From Trichobilharzia szidati (lineage: Eukaryota; Platyhelminthes; Trematoda; Strigeidida; Schistosomatidae): a stretch of 64,000 nucleotides of DNA. Location: the NCBI GenBank assembly GCA_944472155.2, contig OX235271.1:29210977-29274976 (forward strand), in the 5' to 3' direction. Shown here in pieces: positions 1-9,765 of the stretch. Each line of letters starts with the position of its first letter. Position 1 is the stretch's first letter. The position numbers and the translations under genes are program-made. The notes below the pieces were generated by a model. That model searched no databases, was not told the DNA's origin, and saw nothing but the letters and a program-made list of their open reading frames with translations.

Positions 1-109
1 ATCCGGATTCTATCAGATGTTCTAAGATGGAACTGCGGGGGCATCGATTTTCTCCTTTGTAAAACCATGCCTCCGCAGTTCCATCTTAGAACATCTGATA
101 GAATCCGGA
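1..109. repeat. Near-perfect hairpin (inverted PLE coding segment)
   Basis: Bases 1-45 are the reverse complement of about 67-109, with one mismatch, around a short loop. The left arm plus loop read on the minus strand encode the PLE stretch WFYKGENRCPRSSILEH, and the right arm reads the same protein segment on the plus strand. The same protein is present uninterrupted at 38977-39393. So a 5'-truncated PLE-A copy carries an inverted duplicate of its own coding sequence at its 5' end. The window starts inside the left arm, so its full length is unknown. A cloning or assembly fold-back artefact is possible. Confidence 0.85.
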
Positions 110-286
110 CACCAAGCTACACCGCAAACAAACTTCAAAGTCATCTACAGAGTAAGAGGTGGTCTCCCTAAAGGTGTACGAATCAGACTTCTTCAAACTG
201 CAGAAGCAATGGCGATTCACTTGCTAAGTCCTGAACTCTGCATACAGAAGAAGTTCGTTCAATCGCTACACTTGCAATGGACGTAA
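68..286 (+). pseudogene. PLE-A GIY-YIG protein, C-terminal remnant
   Basis: One open stretch of about 72 codons encodes the last part of a Penelope-type RT/GIY-YIG protein. Readable landmarks are SSILEHLIESGHQ, NFKVIYRV, RIRLLQTAEAMAIHLLSPEL and CIQKKFVQSLHLQW before TAA at 284-286. It aligns codon for codon with the C-terminus at 38977-39393. Upstream RT and GIY-YIG core are missing because the copy is cut at the hairpin. In PLEs this tail follows the GIY-YIG nuclease that nicks target DNA. No start codon belongs to it, so it is a dead fragment. Confidence 0.85.
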
Positions 287-742
287 TCTATCTTATTAGC
301 CGACATGTAAATTCTACCTAATCTTTTTTTTTCTGTCTCTTCATTAGTATTATTTTGTCTTCTCAATTGTAACATTTTACATTCTCAACTTTCTTGTTCT
401 CTACCCCCACCCGATTCAATCTCTACACCCCACTACCACTGTTACTGACTTGAACAACGCTCAGTTTCTAGTCATTCATGTTACGTCATCCAACTTATTC
501 ACTCAATTTCACTTCTACTTAATCTCTACTTGTAATTACCTCTGTTGCTATCCTGACCTAAGTTGTGACATTTTAGCCAATTATATTACGTCATCTAGTT
601 TTTTAACTCAGTCTTACTTTAGTTGCTGTCTGATTAACTTTGTCTCTATACTACGTCATTCTTGTATTAACTAATCAATTATCTAAACTTGACAAACCTC
701 ATATACACACACACACAAATATTTATATATAAATGCGATTGT

Positions 743-786
743 ACAGCTATGTGAATGAATTCGCCGAAAAGAGTCTCTTCGCTGAA
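743..786 (+). ncRNA. Hammerhead-like motif of PLE-A (degenerate)
   Basis: Stem I is CAGC (744-747) with GCTG (781-784); GAAA lies at 766-769; AGA-GTC-TCT (770-778) forms a tiny stem III; TC sits at the expected cleavage position (779-780). The CUGANGA box is decayed. Small hammerhead variants are known from Penelope-like elements, where they sit in the terminal repeats. Here the motif lies at the element 3' end. Confidence 0.55.
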
Positions 787-812
787 TGTCTTCTCTTTTT
801 CATATTTCAGAG

Positions 813-1090
813 ATGTTTTCGCTCCCATAAATTAATAAACAACATATTTGAAGACATCAAATTCACAAGAGAAGAAGAATTAGATAACAAAATCCCATTT
901 TTAGATGTCTTAATCAGGAGAACCAACACAGGAAATTTAGAGACACAAGTATATAGAAAATCAACACACCCACAGATCAAATACTTAACTATACTAGCAA
1001 ATAGATAGATGAATAGATGAAATAGATATACCACACAAGCCAGCCAGCACAATCACTTCATTCGATATTGTGCGAACTGAAAGATCCAAA
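813..1090 (+). pseudogene. PLE-B reverse transcriptase scrap
   Basis: Reading from 822, the frame gives HKLINNIFEDIKF, EEELDNKIPFLDVLIRRTN and ETQVYRKSTHPQIKY, matching the PLE-B copy at 18620-18790. From about 1019 the sequence matches 19065-19138, so some 250 bases of the parent element are deleted between. This is the RT segment just after the catalytic YVDD box. It directly follows the PLE-A hammerhead end. The open frame that appears to run from 733 joins the two elements by chance. Confidence 0.8.
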
Positions 1091-1200
1091 TCCTGGCGGT
1101 GGATGCGCACTGCTGAACAGTCCCAAGTGCCAGAAGGAAACAGTTTTCCAGTACTCCAGTGCTGGTTTCCAGTGATCTTCTATCTGGTATCAGTCCGTGG
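1090..1200 (+). repeat. S2 (Sm-alpha-like) SINE fragment with hammerhead remnant
   Basis: The order GCGCACTG, CTGAACA (1113-1119), GTCCCAAG, GAAA (1137-1140), CAGTTTTCC, AGTAC matches the hammerhead block of the S2 copy at 37400-37460. One core base differs from CUGANGA. The tRNA-like head is missing. Confidence 0.6.
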
Positions 1201-1544
1201 GTAAACTTGAAGCATCTTCACTACATATGATATGGCAAACAGTTGGTTCTTTGTCACAATTCGTAGACCTGTAGATTCATGAATAGAATAAAAGGCAATC
1301 TAGCTGTGAAAATGTTTCTTTATCAAGGAAATCCTCTTCAGAGACTGTACAACTGTATTTTTATTCACTGAAACACTATTATTATTATTCAGTAGTATGG
1401 GGTGACTCAGGAGTAGTTTCTAACGTAAAATTTAGAATTGTCGCAGTATTCAAAGTCACAATGAAATAAAGAGTTAAAGCTTGGTTAAGGTTCGAAAATG
1501 CCAAAGTCTGACAACCTTTGTAGCATTTAGCCTCACCTTGTATA
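1201..1544. other. Unassigned AT-rich stretch
   Basis: No long frame, tandem array or match to other repeats in the window was seen. Confidence 0.4.
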
Positions 1545-1860
1545 TATTTTTGAAAGACGACTCTTGTGTAGCTACTTGGCTTAGGTTTACTAAGCGCTTG
1601 ATAAGTGATCTAGTAACTGGGTTGCATTGTCCTTTTGCTAATCATGTTGCCTAATGTTCAGAGATGCGTTTGGAAAGTGTTCGCTCTTTGCGTCCCATAT
1701 AACTAGCTCCACAGGAGCAGGTGAATTTATAAGCACACATTGATGTGACTCAAAGCGGAAGTTTATCCTTCTAACACCTATTCATCATTTATCGACTGTA
1801 GAAACTCTTCTTTTATCTCTGTGTATATCATCTGATATTGTAGCAGCAGGTGGTTCCCCA
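1545..1860 (-). pseudogene. PLE-A-like GIY-YIG domain remnant
   Basis: On the minus strand one frame reads KDKLPL, a stop, VTSMCAYKFTCSCGASYMGR, then ERTLSKRISEH. This is the GIY-YIG core with the CxCG signature also seen at 39300 and 31320. Stops and frameshifts follow, and only traces of the LDHL segment remain toward 1560. It is an old, dead copy without recognisable ends. Confidence 0.7.
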
Positions 1861-2534
1861 GAACTACTAGCCGCAGCATTCATCACTGAACATTGGATAC
1901 TGATCCCCAATTTTTAAGTCTAAATGTTTAGCTGAAGGCCTAAGGCCAAGCATCCTGGCCATTTGGCACGCCGTCGTGTTACGTTCGTTCGTTTTTGCAC
2001 GATCCCTAGCTAATCAAGCTATCATCTCGCACTCCGATTTGGTCCCGAAATATAACTCGTAATTTAGCCTATCAATTCCGGTGTTTGGCTTTAGCTCTGG
2101 TCTACGCGGAACGAATACTATAGAAGTTGTGGGTATTATATATTTTTGCGTTAGTGTACTTCGTACTATCCGTTAACGTCAACACCCTCAGTCTCTAAAA
2201 TATCCTTATTTAATATTGATTACTACTATTTTAAGTAATTCAATTAACATATCTTCATATCTTGCCGTTCTTTTGTAAATTATTCATCTCTCTCTCTCTG
2301 CTAATTGTCATTATTTCACAAATGAGTCTTGCTAACCTCTATCAATTAAATGACGCTGAATCCAGTAATTCTTTTCACGCCTCCTATACCTTAACACTAA
2401 CGATTATAATTGATTAATGCATCACTACATGATTAGCACAAATTTAGTGCGAAACTATAAACCATATCAGTATAGTATATAATATATGGGAGTTTAAATT
2501 GGAAACGAACTCCTGCGCTCATTTTGTCGTTATT
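1861..2534. other. Unassigned stretch with a short TC tract
   Basis: This holds no long frame. A (TC)n tract lies at about 2287-2300. The part at 1920-2200 is less AT-rich than its surroundings and matches nothing else in the window; it could be a piece of an unrecognised element. Confidence 0.4.
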
Positions 2535-3037
2535 ATTATTATTGTTTCCTTTTATTCCTAGAAGAACATAGGGCTTCAGCCGTGCGTCTCTATCGCGTTC
2601 GGTTCTCTGCTACAGTCTTCACCTGGCTCCAAGTCTGCCCACACGTTTTCATCTCCTCTTCACATGACCTCCTCCAAGTCACCCACCCTCGCACTGACGA
2701 CCAACTCGCCACTTCCTTTTCGGGTTCCATTCGAGCGATGGCTTGTCTAGTGATGTCACTTGAAGGTTGGTTTCTCAGAGTATGGCCAGCCAATCTATCT
2801 CCATTTCTTCCTGCCTATTTGTTTCACAATCGGTTCCTGGTTGGTCCGCTCCCAGAGATCCCACCCTGTTGCTGATCTTTTCTGACCGAGCATCCGATCT
2901 TGAGTATTGAGAGAAGACAACTGTTAGTGAATGTCTGTAGTTTGTTTGAGATGCTCTTTATGACGCGCTGGCAACGTCTCTGATCCGTATAGTGAGCAGC
3001 ACTGACTGACTTCACATTGGAGTTGAAAATCCGGATC

Positions 3038-3337
3038 TTATTCTGATTTTGATGCTGAGTAGCGCTGTTGACCTTCATATAGACTTGAAAGTAGTGAAAG
3101 CTTGTCTTGCTTTTCCGATTCTTGCTTTGGTATCCTCGTCAGTTCCGCCCGCCTGTAGTTGAGACGATGCTTCCCAGGTGGGTAGGTGAAGGAGGTTGTT
3201 TCTTTCAGGTTCCTTCCATTTATGTTGATCGTTGTCTGTTGTTGTTGTTGCTGTTGGTGGTGTTGGCCAGGAATCTTGATCACCTCTGTTTTATCTATGT
3301 TCACCTGAAGTCCTATCTTTGATGCTTCTTCTGCCAA
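3038..3337 (-). pseudogene. N1b C-terminal region with glutamine run
   Basis: The frame reads EEASKIGLQVNIDKTEVIKI, then a run of eight glutamines, then TININGRNLKETTSFTY. The glutamine run is coded by mixed CAA/CAG and lies between the RT and the C-terminal domain. A frameshift then follows, and IRIFNSNVKSV appears in a different frame at 2824-3078. Confidence 0.75.
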
Positions 3338-3825
3338 CTTGTTGCTTTTCGCCTACATATCTTCCAGTTTGTGGGAAATCAGACATATATCATCGGCGAA
3401 GTCAAGATCCTGTAAGTGTTTTGTGTGAGTCCATTTTATGCCTGTTTCCTCGCTGCCCACTCTTTGTCGCATTATCCAGTCTACTGCAATCAGGAAAATC
3501 ATTGGCGATAGTAGGCAGCCAGCCAGCTTGTCTTACTCCTGTCCTCACTTCGAAGGATTCCATCAGTTTCCCGTTGTGGATTACTTGTCATGCAGCATTG
3601 TCGTACAGCTGTTGGATGAGATGTATAATTGTCGGTGGCAACCCGTAGTAGCGAAGTAGTTGCCAAAGCACCTCTCTATCGACGCTGTCGAAGGCCTTTT
3701 CAAAGTCGATGAAGTTGAGATAGAGAGGTGACTGCCATTCCAAGCTCTGTTCAATGATGTTCAATGCATGACTTGTTTCTCCTGAATCCAGCCTGTTCTG
3801 GTCGAAATTTTTCATCCAGGGCATG

Positions 3826-4377
3826 TTAGATTCTCTCCAGAATGATGCGGCTTAGTATTTTGCTTGGGATGGACAGGAGCATAATTCCGCCCCAGTTCTT
3901 GCGTTGACTTAGGTCTCCTCTCTTTGGTAGTTTGAATAAGTATCCTTTCTTCCAATCCTCGGGTACTTTGCCTTCTTTCCACACCTTCTCCAGTATTGGC
4001 GTTATCAAGTCCGTTGTTGCCTCTGGGTCCGTTTTCAATGCTTCTGCTGGGATTACATCTGGTCCTGCTGCTTTTCCAGCTTTTATCATCTTGATTGCCT
4101 TCAGGACTTCTGATTTCGTCTGGGGGTTGATGTTCACTGGTAGTTCTGCTTCCGTCGTTGGTATTGTTGGGCGCGTTGTAGGTGGTGGTCGATTTAGGGG
4201 TCTTTTGAAGTGTTCAGCCCAGTGTTTCCTTTGCTCCACTTCTTTGGTGATTGACTTTCCATTGTCATCCTTCACTGGCTTAATTTGTGACGAATTTTTG
4301 CCTGAGAGGTACCTAGTTGTTTGGTAGAGTGTTGCGAGGTCTCCTTTGCCTGCAGCCTGTTCTGCTTCATTTGCCAT
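3826..4377 (-). pseudogene. N1b reverse transcriptase, N-terminal half
   Basis: An open frame of 183 codons covers the linker and fingers of the RT: MIKAGKAAGPDVIPAEAL, then KVWKEGKVPEDWKKGYL, then SIPSKILSRIILERI. These are standard motifs of endonuclease-type non-LTR RTs. It stops where the next block (HALDEKFRPEQAGFRR) should begin, and the palm continues in another frame at 3588-3824 (FIDFEKAFDSVDREVLWQLL). The catalytic box reads FADD in a third frame near 3380. The protein would not be made intact. Confidence 0.8.
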
Positions 4378-5055
4378 GGTTTCATAATACTTTCTTTTGT
4401 CTTCCCTGACACTCTTCTTTTCTCTTTTGTTCAGTGTCTTGTAGCTTGCATTTAAATCCTGTTTATGTTACTCGTCGGTGCACTGGATAATCTTTTGTTT
4501 CACCATCCCTCTCTCTTCTATCAGTCTCCAAGTGTCCGTAGTGAGCCACTGTTTGTCCTGTCTCTTCTTTCTGCCTAGAACTTCCATGCAGGTTTGACTC
4601 CACACTGTTTTCAAGTTGTTCCAGTGCTTTTCGACGCTGACCTCTTCGCTAGTGTTGATTTGTGTCTCGACTTTGTCCTTTATGCTCGCCGTGAAGATGT
4701 CCTTTTTGTCCTGGTCCTTCAGTTTTTGAGTGTTGAACTTGACTTGTGGTCTATCTGCAGCTCCTGTTTCTCTGAAAGCTTTTAATTTGAATTGGATTGT
4801 CCCTTGTACGGGGTAGTGGTCTGAGCCAACGTCTGCTCCTCTTCTTACTTTTGTGTCCAGCAGGCTGCGCCTCCACTTCCTTGAGATGGATGTTTATCTT
4901 GTCATAAGGTATACTTTATCAGCTAAAATCGACCAAGCCACAGCCTTCGTCGATGTTAAGTGCAAGTTGACATAAGGTGGGATTGGATAAGAATTAGTGA
5001 CGGTCAAATCAAAATCTGACATCAATTGATAAAGTCTTGGACAGTTGTTTGAGCT

Positions 5056-5290
5056 ACGCACGTAGAGAGGTGTAGACTGCCTAGCTATGGGGGTCTTCGG
5101 GTTGCTAAAACCCAATGGCTAGAAATTACTAATGGTATGGCTCAAAATCGTTCTCGGTAGCTCAGACGTATTCACTACTTGTTGTCTCTTAGATTACTTA
5201 AGTCCCTCTTGTCTCTTCATGTTACTATTCATTGTCTAATTACAGTTCTTTTGAATTTCTTTATTCTCTCTTCTGTCTGTTTGTCTATCT
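5056..5290 (+). mobile_element. SR2 (RTE) copy a, 3' end, left part
   Basis: One plus-strand frame reads AKTQWLEITNGMAQNRSR, the SR2/SjR2 C-terminal signature (usually NQWLETLGDMAQNR), followed by 3' UTR. The same UTR occurs inverted at 33676-33995. The UTR breaks off near 5290 where the opposite-strand SR2 copy b begins, and resumes at 6606. Confidence 0.75.
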
Positions 5291-5442
5291 GTTTTCGACA
5301 TAGAACTTTGCACATATGTGCGGCAGTTCAAGTCGCCACACTCCCTCCATGTAGCACACAAAGCAAGAGAAGAAATGCATAATATAGACAGCAAACAGAG
5401 GTGTGAGACAAAGGTATAGAAATAACGAAGAACAATATAGTT

Positions 5443-6069
5443 TCATTGGAAATCATAAGTCACAAGGAGTGGATGCATCTGTACCAACCATTGACAGCGA
5501 TTTTGAGCCATGTCACCACTTGTTTCCAACCATTGGTTCTTACCGTCCCGAGGACGCCAACCAGGGAGTCTACACCTTCCTACGTGGCTTAGACTAACTG
5601 TTGTAGATTTCATTGACTGGTGCCATGTTTTCGTTTGACCGCCGCTAGCTCTTTTCCAGCCTGACCCTATATCAGCTAACATTGCCCATTGTCGAGGAAG
5701 GCGATGACTAGGCATACGTAACACATGTCCCAACCATCTCAGTCGATGTAATTTCACAGTCTCGTCGACTGATTTCCCCTCCCACCTACCTAGCACTCGA
5801 CGCCTAACCTCAATATTGCTCACCTTATTATACCACTTCACATGAGAGATAGAACGCAGACACCTATGATCAAAGACAGCTAATCTTTTCATGTCTTCCG
5901 CTTTCAATGGCCAGGTCTCACAGCTATAAAGGAGGACGGAGCGGACTGCTGAGCAGTACACACGCCCTTTGGTCGATAGTCGGATATCACGTGTACGCCA
6001 GAGACGGCGTAAACTGGCATATGCGAAACTAGCCCTCTGTATTCGTGCTGAGATTTCGTCAGAGATCAA
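5443..6069 (-). pseudogene. SR2 C-terminal domain, 208 codons open
   Basis: This is the SR2/SjR2-type RTE C-terminal region: DEISARIQRASFAYASLRRL, then YSCETWPLKAEDMKRLAVFD, HRLRWLGHVLRMPSHRLPR, GGQTKTWHQSMKS and MAQNRCQW. The 3' end is probably the natural stop. The RT part lies upstream in another frame (6186-6551), separated by a frameshift and several stops, so no complete RT can be made. Confidence 0.85.
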
Positions 6070-6185
6070 CCCGTTGGCACTGGCTGATGTTACTTACCAA
6101 GTAAGTGAAGCGGTTAACGTGCTCTACCACTTCACTTCCTACTTCTAATCTAGGTCTCGGTGTAGTCCAATCCTGCAACATCATC

Positions 6186-6551
6186 TCACATTTTACAGGG
6201 GCGAATCGCATGCCAAACATACGAAGATTGCAGCTCGAGGTGTTCAGAAGACTGCATTTTGTTAGCGTCCTCGCCTAGAAGGAGTATATCGTCTGCATAT
6301 TCTAAGTAAATGCGATTACTCCCTGGTAGCAAGTCAATCCCTGAGTCCCTGAAGTGAGTTACGGTTAAGTCCATTAGTACGTCTATGATGAAGTTGAATA
6401 GAAATGGGGATAATGGGCATCCTTGACGGACGCCACTAGTCGTCACCACTTCAGATGACAACTCGCCGTCAGCCCTCACATAGCTGCATGAGTACGAGTA
6501 GAGTGCCTTAATCAGTGCAATGTATTTTCTCGGCATTCCCTTCACAGCCAA
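6186..6551 (-). pseudogene. SR2 reverse transcriptase palm fragment
   Basis: The 121-codon frame reads VKGMPRKYIALIKALYS, then TTSGVRQGCPLSPFLFN, then YLEYADDILLLGEDANKM. The catalytic box YADD is intact. The fragment continues upstream as VDREVLW before the truncation at about 6605. Downstream of the catalytic box it drifts out of frame. Confidence 0.85.
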
Positions 6552-6605
6552 GCATCGCCAGAGAACCTCTCGGTCGACAGAATCGAATGCCGCCTTTAGG
6601 AATGC

Positions 6606-6745
6606 CTATTTTCTAGAATCCCTTCTACACCTTTTTGTGCTAGATGGAGTGTGGTAAGCTGAAATTCCGTGCAAAAGTTATGCGATGAAAATCATTCAGA
6701 ACGAGCCATCACAGAGTGTTTCATTTCTGTAATGAATCTGCATGA
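6606..6745 (+). mobile_element. SR2 copy a, 3' UTR, right part
   Basis: The block around GATGGAGTGTGGTAAGCTG through CAGAACGAGCCATCACAGA matches the inverted SR2 tail at 33676-33790. It continues the UTR that was interrupted at 5290. Confidence 0.7.
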
Positions 6746-6984
6746 ACCAGTCAGCCAGTGGTCTAACTAAAAGTCGACTGCACCACCAGTGGTTCACGAG
6801 CCTATCTATATAGATCAAGATCTGCTGCATTCAGACCCAGTGAATGAAGTTCGTTAGTCGACTTGTTTTGACCGCTGTTGCAGTACTGAATGTCTGTATC
6901 GTTGAATAGTGAAAAAGTGTATTAAAGTGTCTGTGTGTGTGTTTGCGTGTGTTTGTCTTGAGTTCCTTCTGATTTACGGCAGTT

Positions 6985-7592
6985 TTTCTCTATATCAAAG
7001 CAAGACAAGCTTTCACTACTTTCAAGTCTGTGTGGAGGCCAACAGCACTCACCATCAAAAATAACATCCGGATTTTCAACTCCAATGTGAAGTCAGTCAG
7101 TGCTGCTCACTATACGGATCAGAGACGTTGCCAGCGCGTCATAAAGAGCATCCCAAACAAACTACACAACTTCATCAACAGTTGTCTTCGCTCAATACTA
7201 GTCAAGATCAGATGGCCGGTCAGTCAGAAAAGATCAGCAACAGGGTGGGATCTCTGGGAGCGGACCAACCAGGAACCGATTGTGAAACAAATAGGCAGGA
7301 AGAAATGGAGATAGATTGGCTGGCCATACTCTGGGAAACCAACCTTCAAGTGACATCACTAGACAAGCCATCGCTCGAATGGAACCCGAAAAGGAAGTGG
7401 CGAGTTGGTCGTCAGTGCGAGGGTGGGTGACTTGGAGGAGGTCATGTGAAGAGGAGATGAAAACGTGTGGGCAGACTTGGAGCCAGGTGAAGACTGTAGC
7501 AGAGAACCGAACGCAATGGAGACTTTTGGCTGAAGCCCTATGTTCCTCTAGGAATTATAGGAAACAATAATAATAATAATTTCTCTATTTCA
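6985..7592 (+). mobile_element. N1b 3' end with target duplication
   Basis: An N1b C-terminal region and short A/T tail (6998-7579) are flanked by TTTCTCTATATCA (6985-6997) and TTTCTCTATTTCA (7580-7592), a 12/13 match. A (GT)n tract lies just upstream at 6930-6955. Readable protein pieces are IRIFNSNVKSV, SIPNKLHNFINSCLRSIL and ARMEPEKEVASW, in shifted frames. Confidence 0.85.
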
Positions 7593-8224
7593 TATCAATT
7601 TAAGTTTTGATAACACAAAAACTTCTCCGTATCTTATGAAAATTAATAATTTTCGCAGTCTCTTTGGCACATTGAATCTTTCCAGCACCTAAACACTTAC
7701 TATTTATTACACATTTAAACATATTTTTATACATTCGAAGAAATATATCTTTGATTATTGAATTTTGTAGCGCAGTCATGATTAGGTGTTAATGATTTTG
7801 TTTTAAACCGATGCTATTTAAAACTATCGTACCACTTTGGTGTACTGTTGGAAACCTTTATCACACACCTTTGATTGTTAGCAGAAGAAAAGACCGAAAG
7901 AGTTAAAGGAGCAATGAAAAAACCCCACCATTCTATCTTTTCTTTCCAAAAACCGATGCATAGAAGGAAAATTTCTGAGCTGTGTATGTAACGCTACTTA
8001 CCTGAAATCAGATAAAAAAAATTAGCGATAGTTTATTTTTTTATATTTTTGAGGTATCAAAAACTTTCGCCTTTTTTATTCGCCTAATTGTTGATTTCAT
8101 TAAAAGAAATATGTGACAATATTCAGTTGTACTTAGTGACTACTATTTATAATCTTCAGTCAGTAGTATATGACGATTAGATTTAAGTAGTATCTTGACT
8201 TTATCTTAAAAAAGTTTCATGAGT
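7593..8224. other. Unassigned AT-rich stretch
   Basis: There is no long frame and no match to the repeats recognised elsewhere in the window. Confidence 0.4.
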
Positions 8225-8550
8225 GGAACAACATCTCCGTTCTACGCTATCCTCTGGTGTCATTTTCATCTGGTTCAACGACTGCCCACAAACTGTCGTC
8301 CCCTCCTTACCTGGCATCCTCTATGTGACACCCGAACTCAAACCCAACCTTTGGGTTACAATTCGAGTTCCACTCGAAAGATTGCTTGGCATGTGATATC
8401 ATTCAAAGGTCTCCGTAGTAGTGTATGTCTAATCCATCCCTATTTTATTTTACATGTTTATTGAGCCTATGCATTCCAGCCGACCATCTGACCTCTAGCA
8501 TGAAGACAGAGATAATATTTGATAGCAGCCTGCTGGAAATGCTATCAGTT
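8225..8550 (-). mobile_element. Old N1 3' fragment
   Basis: The minus strand keeps the N1 C-terminal order in degraded form (SSGTRIVTQRLGLSSGVT, then the segment equivalent to LKIRWP near 8490). It is interrupted at about 8552 by a plus-strand PLE tail. Confidence 0.6.
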
Positions 8551-8551
8551 G

Positions 8552-8860
8552 TTTCACCCCATACCTATATCGGTCGTTGGAATCGAGTTTTCTCCAAGAG
8601 AGTGCAAGAACACTATCCTGCATAATGGTTACGAAGGGGTTGAAGTGGAACTACAAGTGGCACAATCATTGAATATCTGGCCGATAATGATCGCCCTATC
8701 TCTAGAGTCATGTACAAGGCGAAAAGTAATCTGCCCCAAGTATTCACCAAGTATCCGACTCATCTGTATTGCTGAAGGTTCGATCATCGAAACAGAAAAT
8801 CCATGTCACTGTATACAGAAGAAGTTTGTTCAGTCCTTCCATTTTTGAAAAAAGCAAGAA
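8552..8860 (+). pseudogene. PLE GIY-YIG C-terminal remnant
   Basis: The plus strand reads YIGRWNRVFSKRVQEHYPA (8562-8622), then after decay SNLPQVFTKYP, LICIAEGSIIETENP and CIQKKFVQSFHF with TGA at 8846-8848. This is the GIY-YIG core to the natural C-terminus of a PLE-A-type protein. Frameshifts separate the blocks. It ends against the inverted end of PLE-C. Confidence 0.8.
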
Positions 8861-8873
8861 GTACGGATTTAGC

Positions 8874-8923
8874 AGAATAAAATGGTACTATATTTTATTT
8901 CGTCGCCTTCTCGTCAGCTACTT
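8874..8923 (-). ncRNA. Hammerhead ribozyme candidate of PLE-C
   Basis: Read on the minus strand: stem I GUAG with CUGC; invariant box CUGACGA (complement of 8913-8919); a short helix II region GAAGGCGAC; GAAA (complement of 8900-8903); stem III UAAAAU with AUUUUA; then the UU cleavage position. All invariant core bases are present. Helix II is weak, which fits the small hammerhead variants reported from Penelope-like elements. Among the most complete PLE hammerheads in the window. Confidence 0.7.
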
Positions 8924-9238
8924 ACAGGGCAAAGACATTATTAAATGTATCTACAAAAACAACATACTTGCACAGAGTTCATTTTAAACAAAAATCAATC
9001 GATCAATATACGCATACACTAATAATATATAAATATATATATGAAATATTAAACACAATTCCGAACAATAATAATGATACACAATGAAAACATTTCAGCA
9101 ACTCAAATTCGGATGAAAAATATCCAGTTACCAGGTGGGCAAAGAAAGACTGATAACCGCTTCTTTCTGAACGCATAAGTCAGGTTTCAGGCACTTGATG
9201 GAAATGGCTTCAGCAAAATTAAGAAGAATTGAGCTCTT

Positions 9239-9490
9239 TTACCTATCGATGATTTTGAACGACTTTTCGACGTCCACCTCATGACCCGTGTCGAGGAGAT
9301 GCCTGGCGATGGCACTGCTTAAAGCATTTGTTCCTTTTAGATGTAAGCTTTTTGGTACATGTTCAGAAAATCGTAGATATGCTCTTCTTTCTGTTCTTCC
9401 AATGTAACTGCTCCCGCAGATACATTTAAATTTGTATATACAGTTGGAGTTAACATGAGAAGGATATCTATCGATTTTTGATTGCATCAA
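9239..9490 (-). pseudogene. PLE-C GIY-YIG endonuclease domain
   Basis: The 83-codon frame reads SNCIYKFKCICGSSYIGR, then RFSEHVPKSLHLKG, SSAIARHLLDTGHEVDV and FKIIDR before a stop. It shows the GIY-YIG fold signature with a CxCG pair between the IYKF and YIG strands. The tail continues out of frame as LKPDLCVQKEAVISL. Upstream, 9503-9709 encodes FINKYGRSEV, KKPIYFELDYKSENIAAMIN and RRLSTSLAIAYPAAK, the RT-to-endonuclease link. The nuclease would cut target DNA in an active PLE; this copy is broken. Confidence 0.85.
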
Positions 9491-9765
9491 AGAGCAAGTT
9501 GTTCAATGAACGGGAACGAGCTTAGCTGCAGGATAGGCTATGGCTAGTGATGTGCTCAGCCTTCTGTTGATCATTGCTGCAATGTTTTCGCTTTTATAAT
9601 CAAGCTCAAAATAGATCGGCTTTTTTCTTACTGTGATTTGTTTTTCATTTGTGACTTCAGATCTTCCATACTTGTTGATGAACCTTTGAGGGTACACATT
9701 TCTCTTCAATGTCTTTTCAAGAAACTCAAATTCTTCCTCTAATTTCTCTATAGAACATATTCTCC

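Larger units (their letters stand above)
68..812 (+). mobile_element. PLE-A, 5'-truncated copy with 3' UTR and hammerhead end
   Basis: The copy runs from the C-terminal coding part (68-286), through a T-rich 3' UTR (287-700) and a CA microsatellite (703-716), to the hammerhead-like terminus at 743-786. The same order is seen, inverted, at 38472-39393. At about 812 it abuts a PLE-B fragment on the same strand. Confidence 0.8.
2535..4893 (-). mobile_element. N1b non-LTR retrotransposon, long 5'-truncated copy
   Basis: On the minus strand the copy runs from the end of an endonuclease domain (motif GSDHYPV near 4835), through a linker (4380-4780) and RT domain (about 4250-3400), to a C-terminal domain ending near 2580 and a short (AAT)n tail at 2537-2550. 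N1 elements are endonuclease-type, LTR-free retrotransposons related to RTE-like families; I cannot fix the clade. At about 2.36 kb this is one of the two most complete N1 copies here. It is broken by several frameshifts and stops. Confidence 0.9.
5290..6605 (-). mobile_element. SR2 (RTE) copy b, 5'-truncated
   Basis: It contains the RT palm to the C-terminus and a 3' UTR ending in an ACAG-rich tail near 5280. It is 5'-truncated inside the motif AAFDSVDREVLWRCL near 6600. It lies inside the 3' UTR of SR2 copy a, which is on the opposite strand. Confidence 0.85.
8866..9765 (-). mobile_element. PLE-C, 5'-truncated, with well-formed hammerhead end
   Basis: On the minus strand: RT/endonuclease connection (9503-9709), GIY-YIG core (9239-9490), C-terminal tail in a shifted frame (9100-9238), AT-rich UTR, and a hammerhead at 8874-8923 at the extreme 3' end. 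The protein is clearly different from the other PLEs in the window. The 5' edge abuts the stop-codon region of PLE-A at 9766. Confidence 0.85.

Noticed and set aside
450..674. 74-codon plus frame
   Set aside because: It lies in the PLE-A 3' UTR; composition is T-rich and no motif is present.
807..1052. 81-codon minus frame
   Set aside because: Shadow of the PLE-B RT text on the other strand.
3932..4327. 131-codon plus frame
   Set aside because: Antisense shadow of the N1b RT at 3826-4377.
4894..5115. 73-codon minus frame
   Set aside because: It reads across the N1b/SR2 junction; the SR2 signal is on the plus strand.
6930..6955. GT repeat as a functional Z-DNA or promoter element
   Set aside because: Ordinary microsatellite next to an insertion; nothing supports a role.
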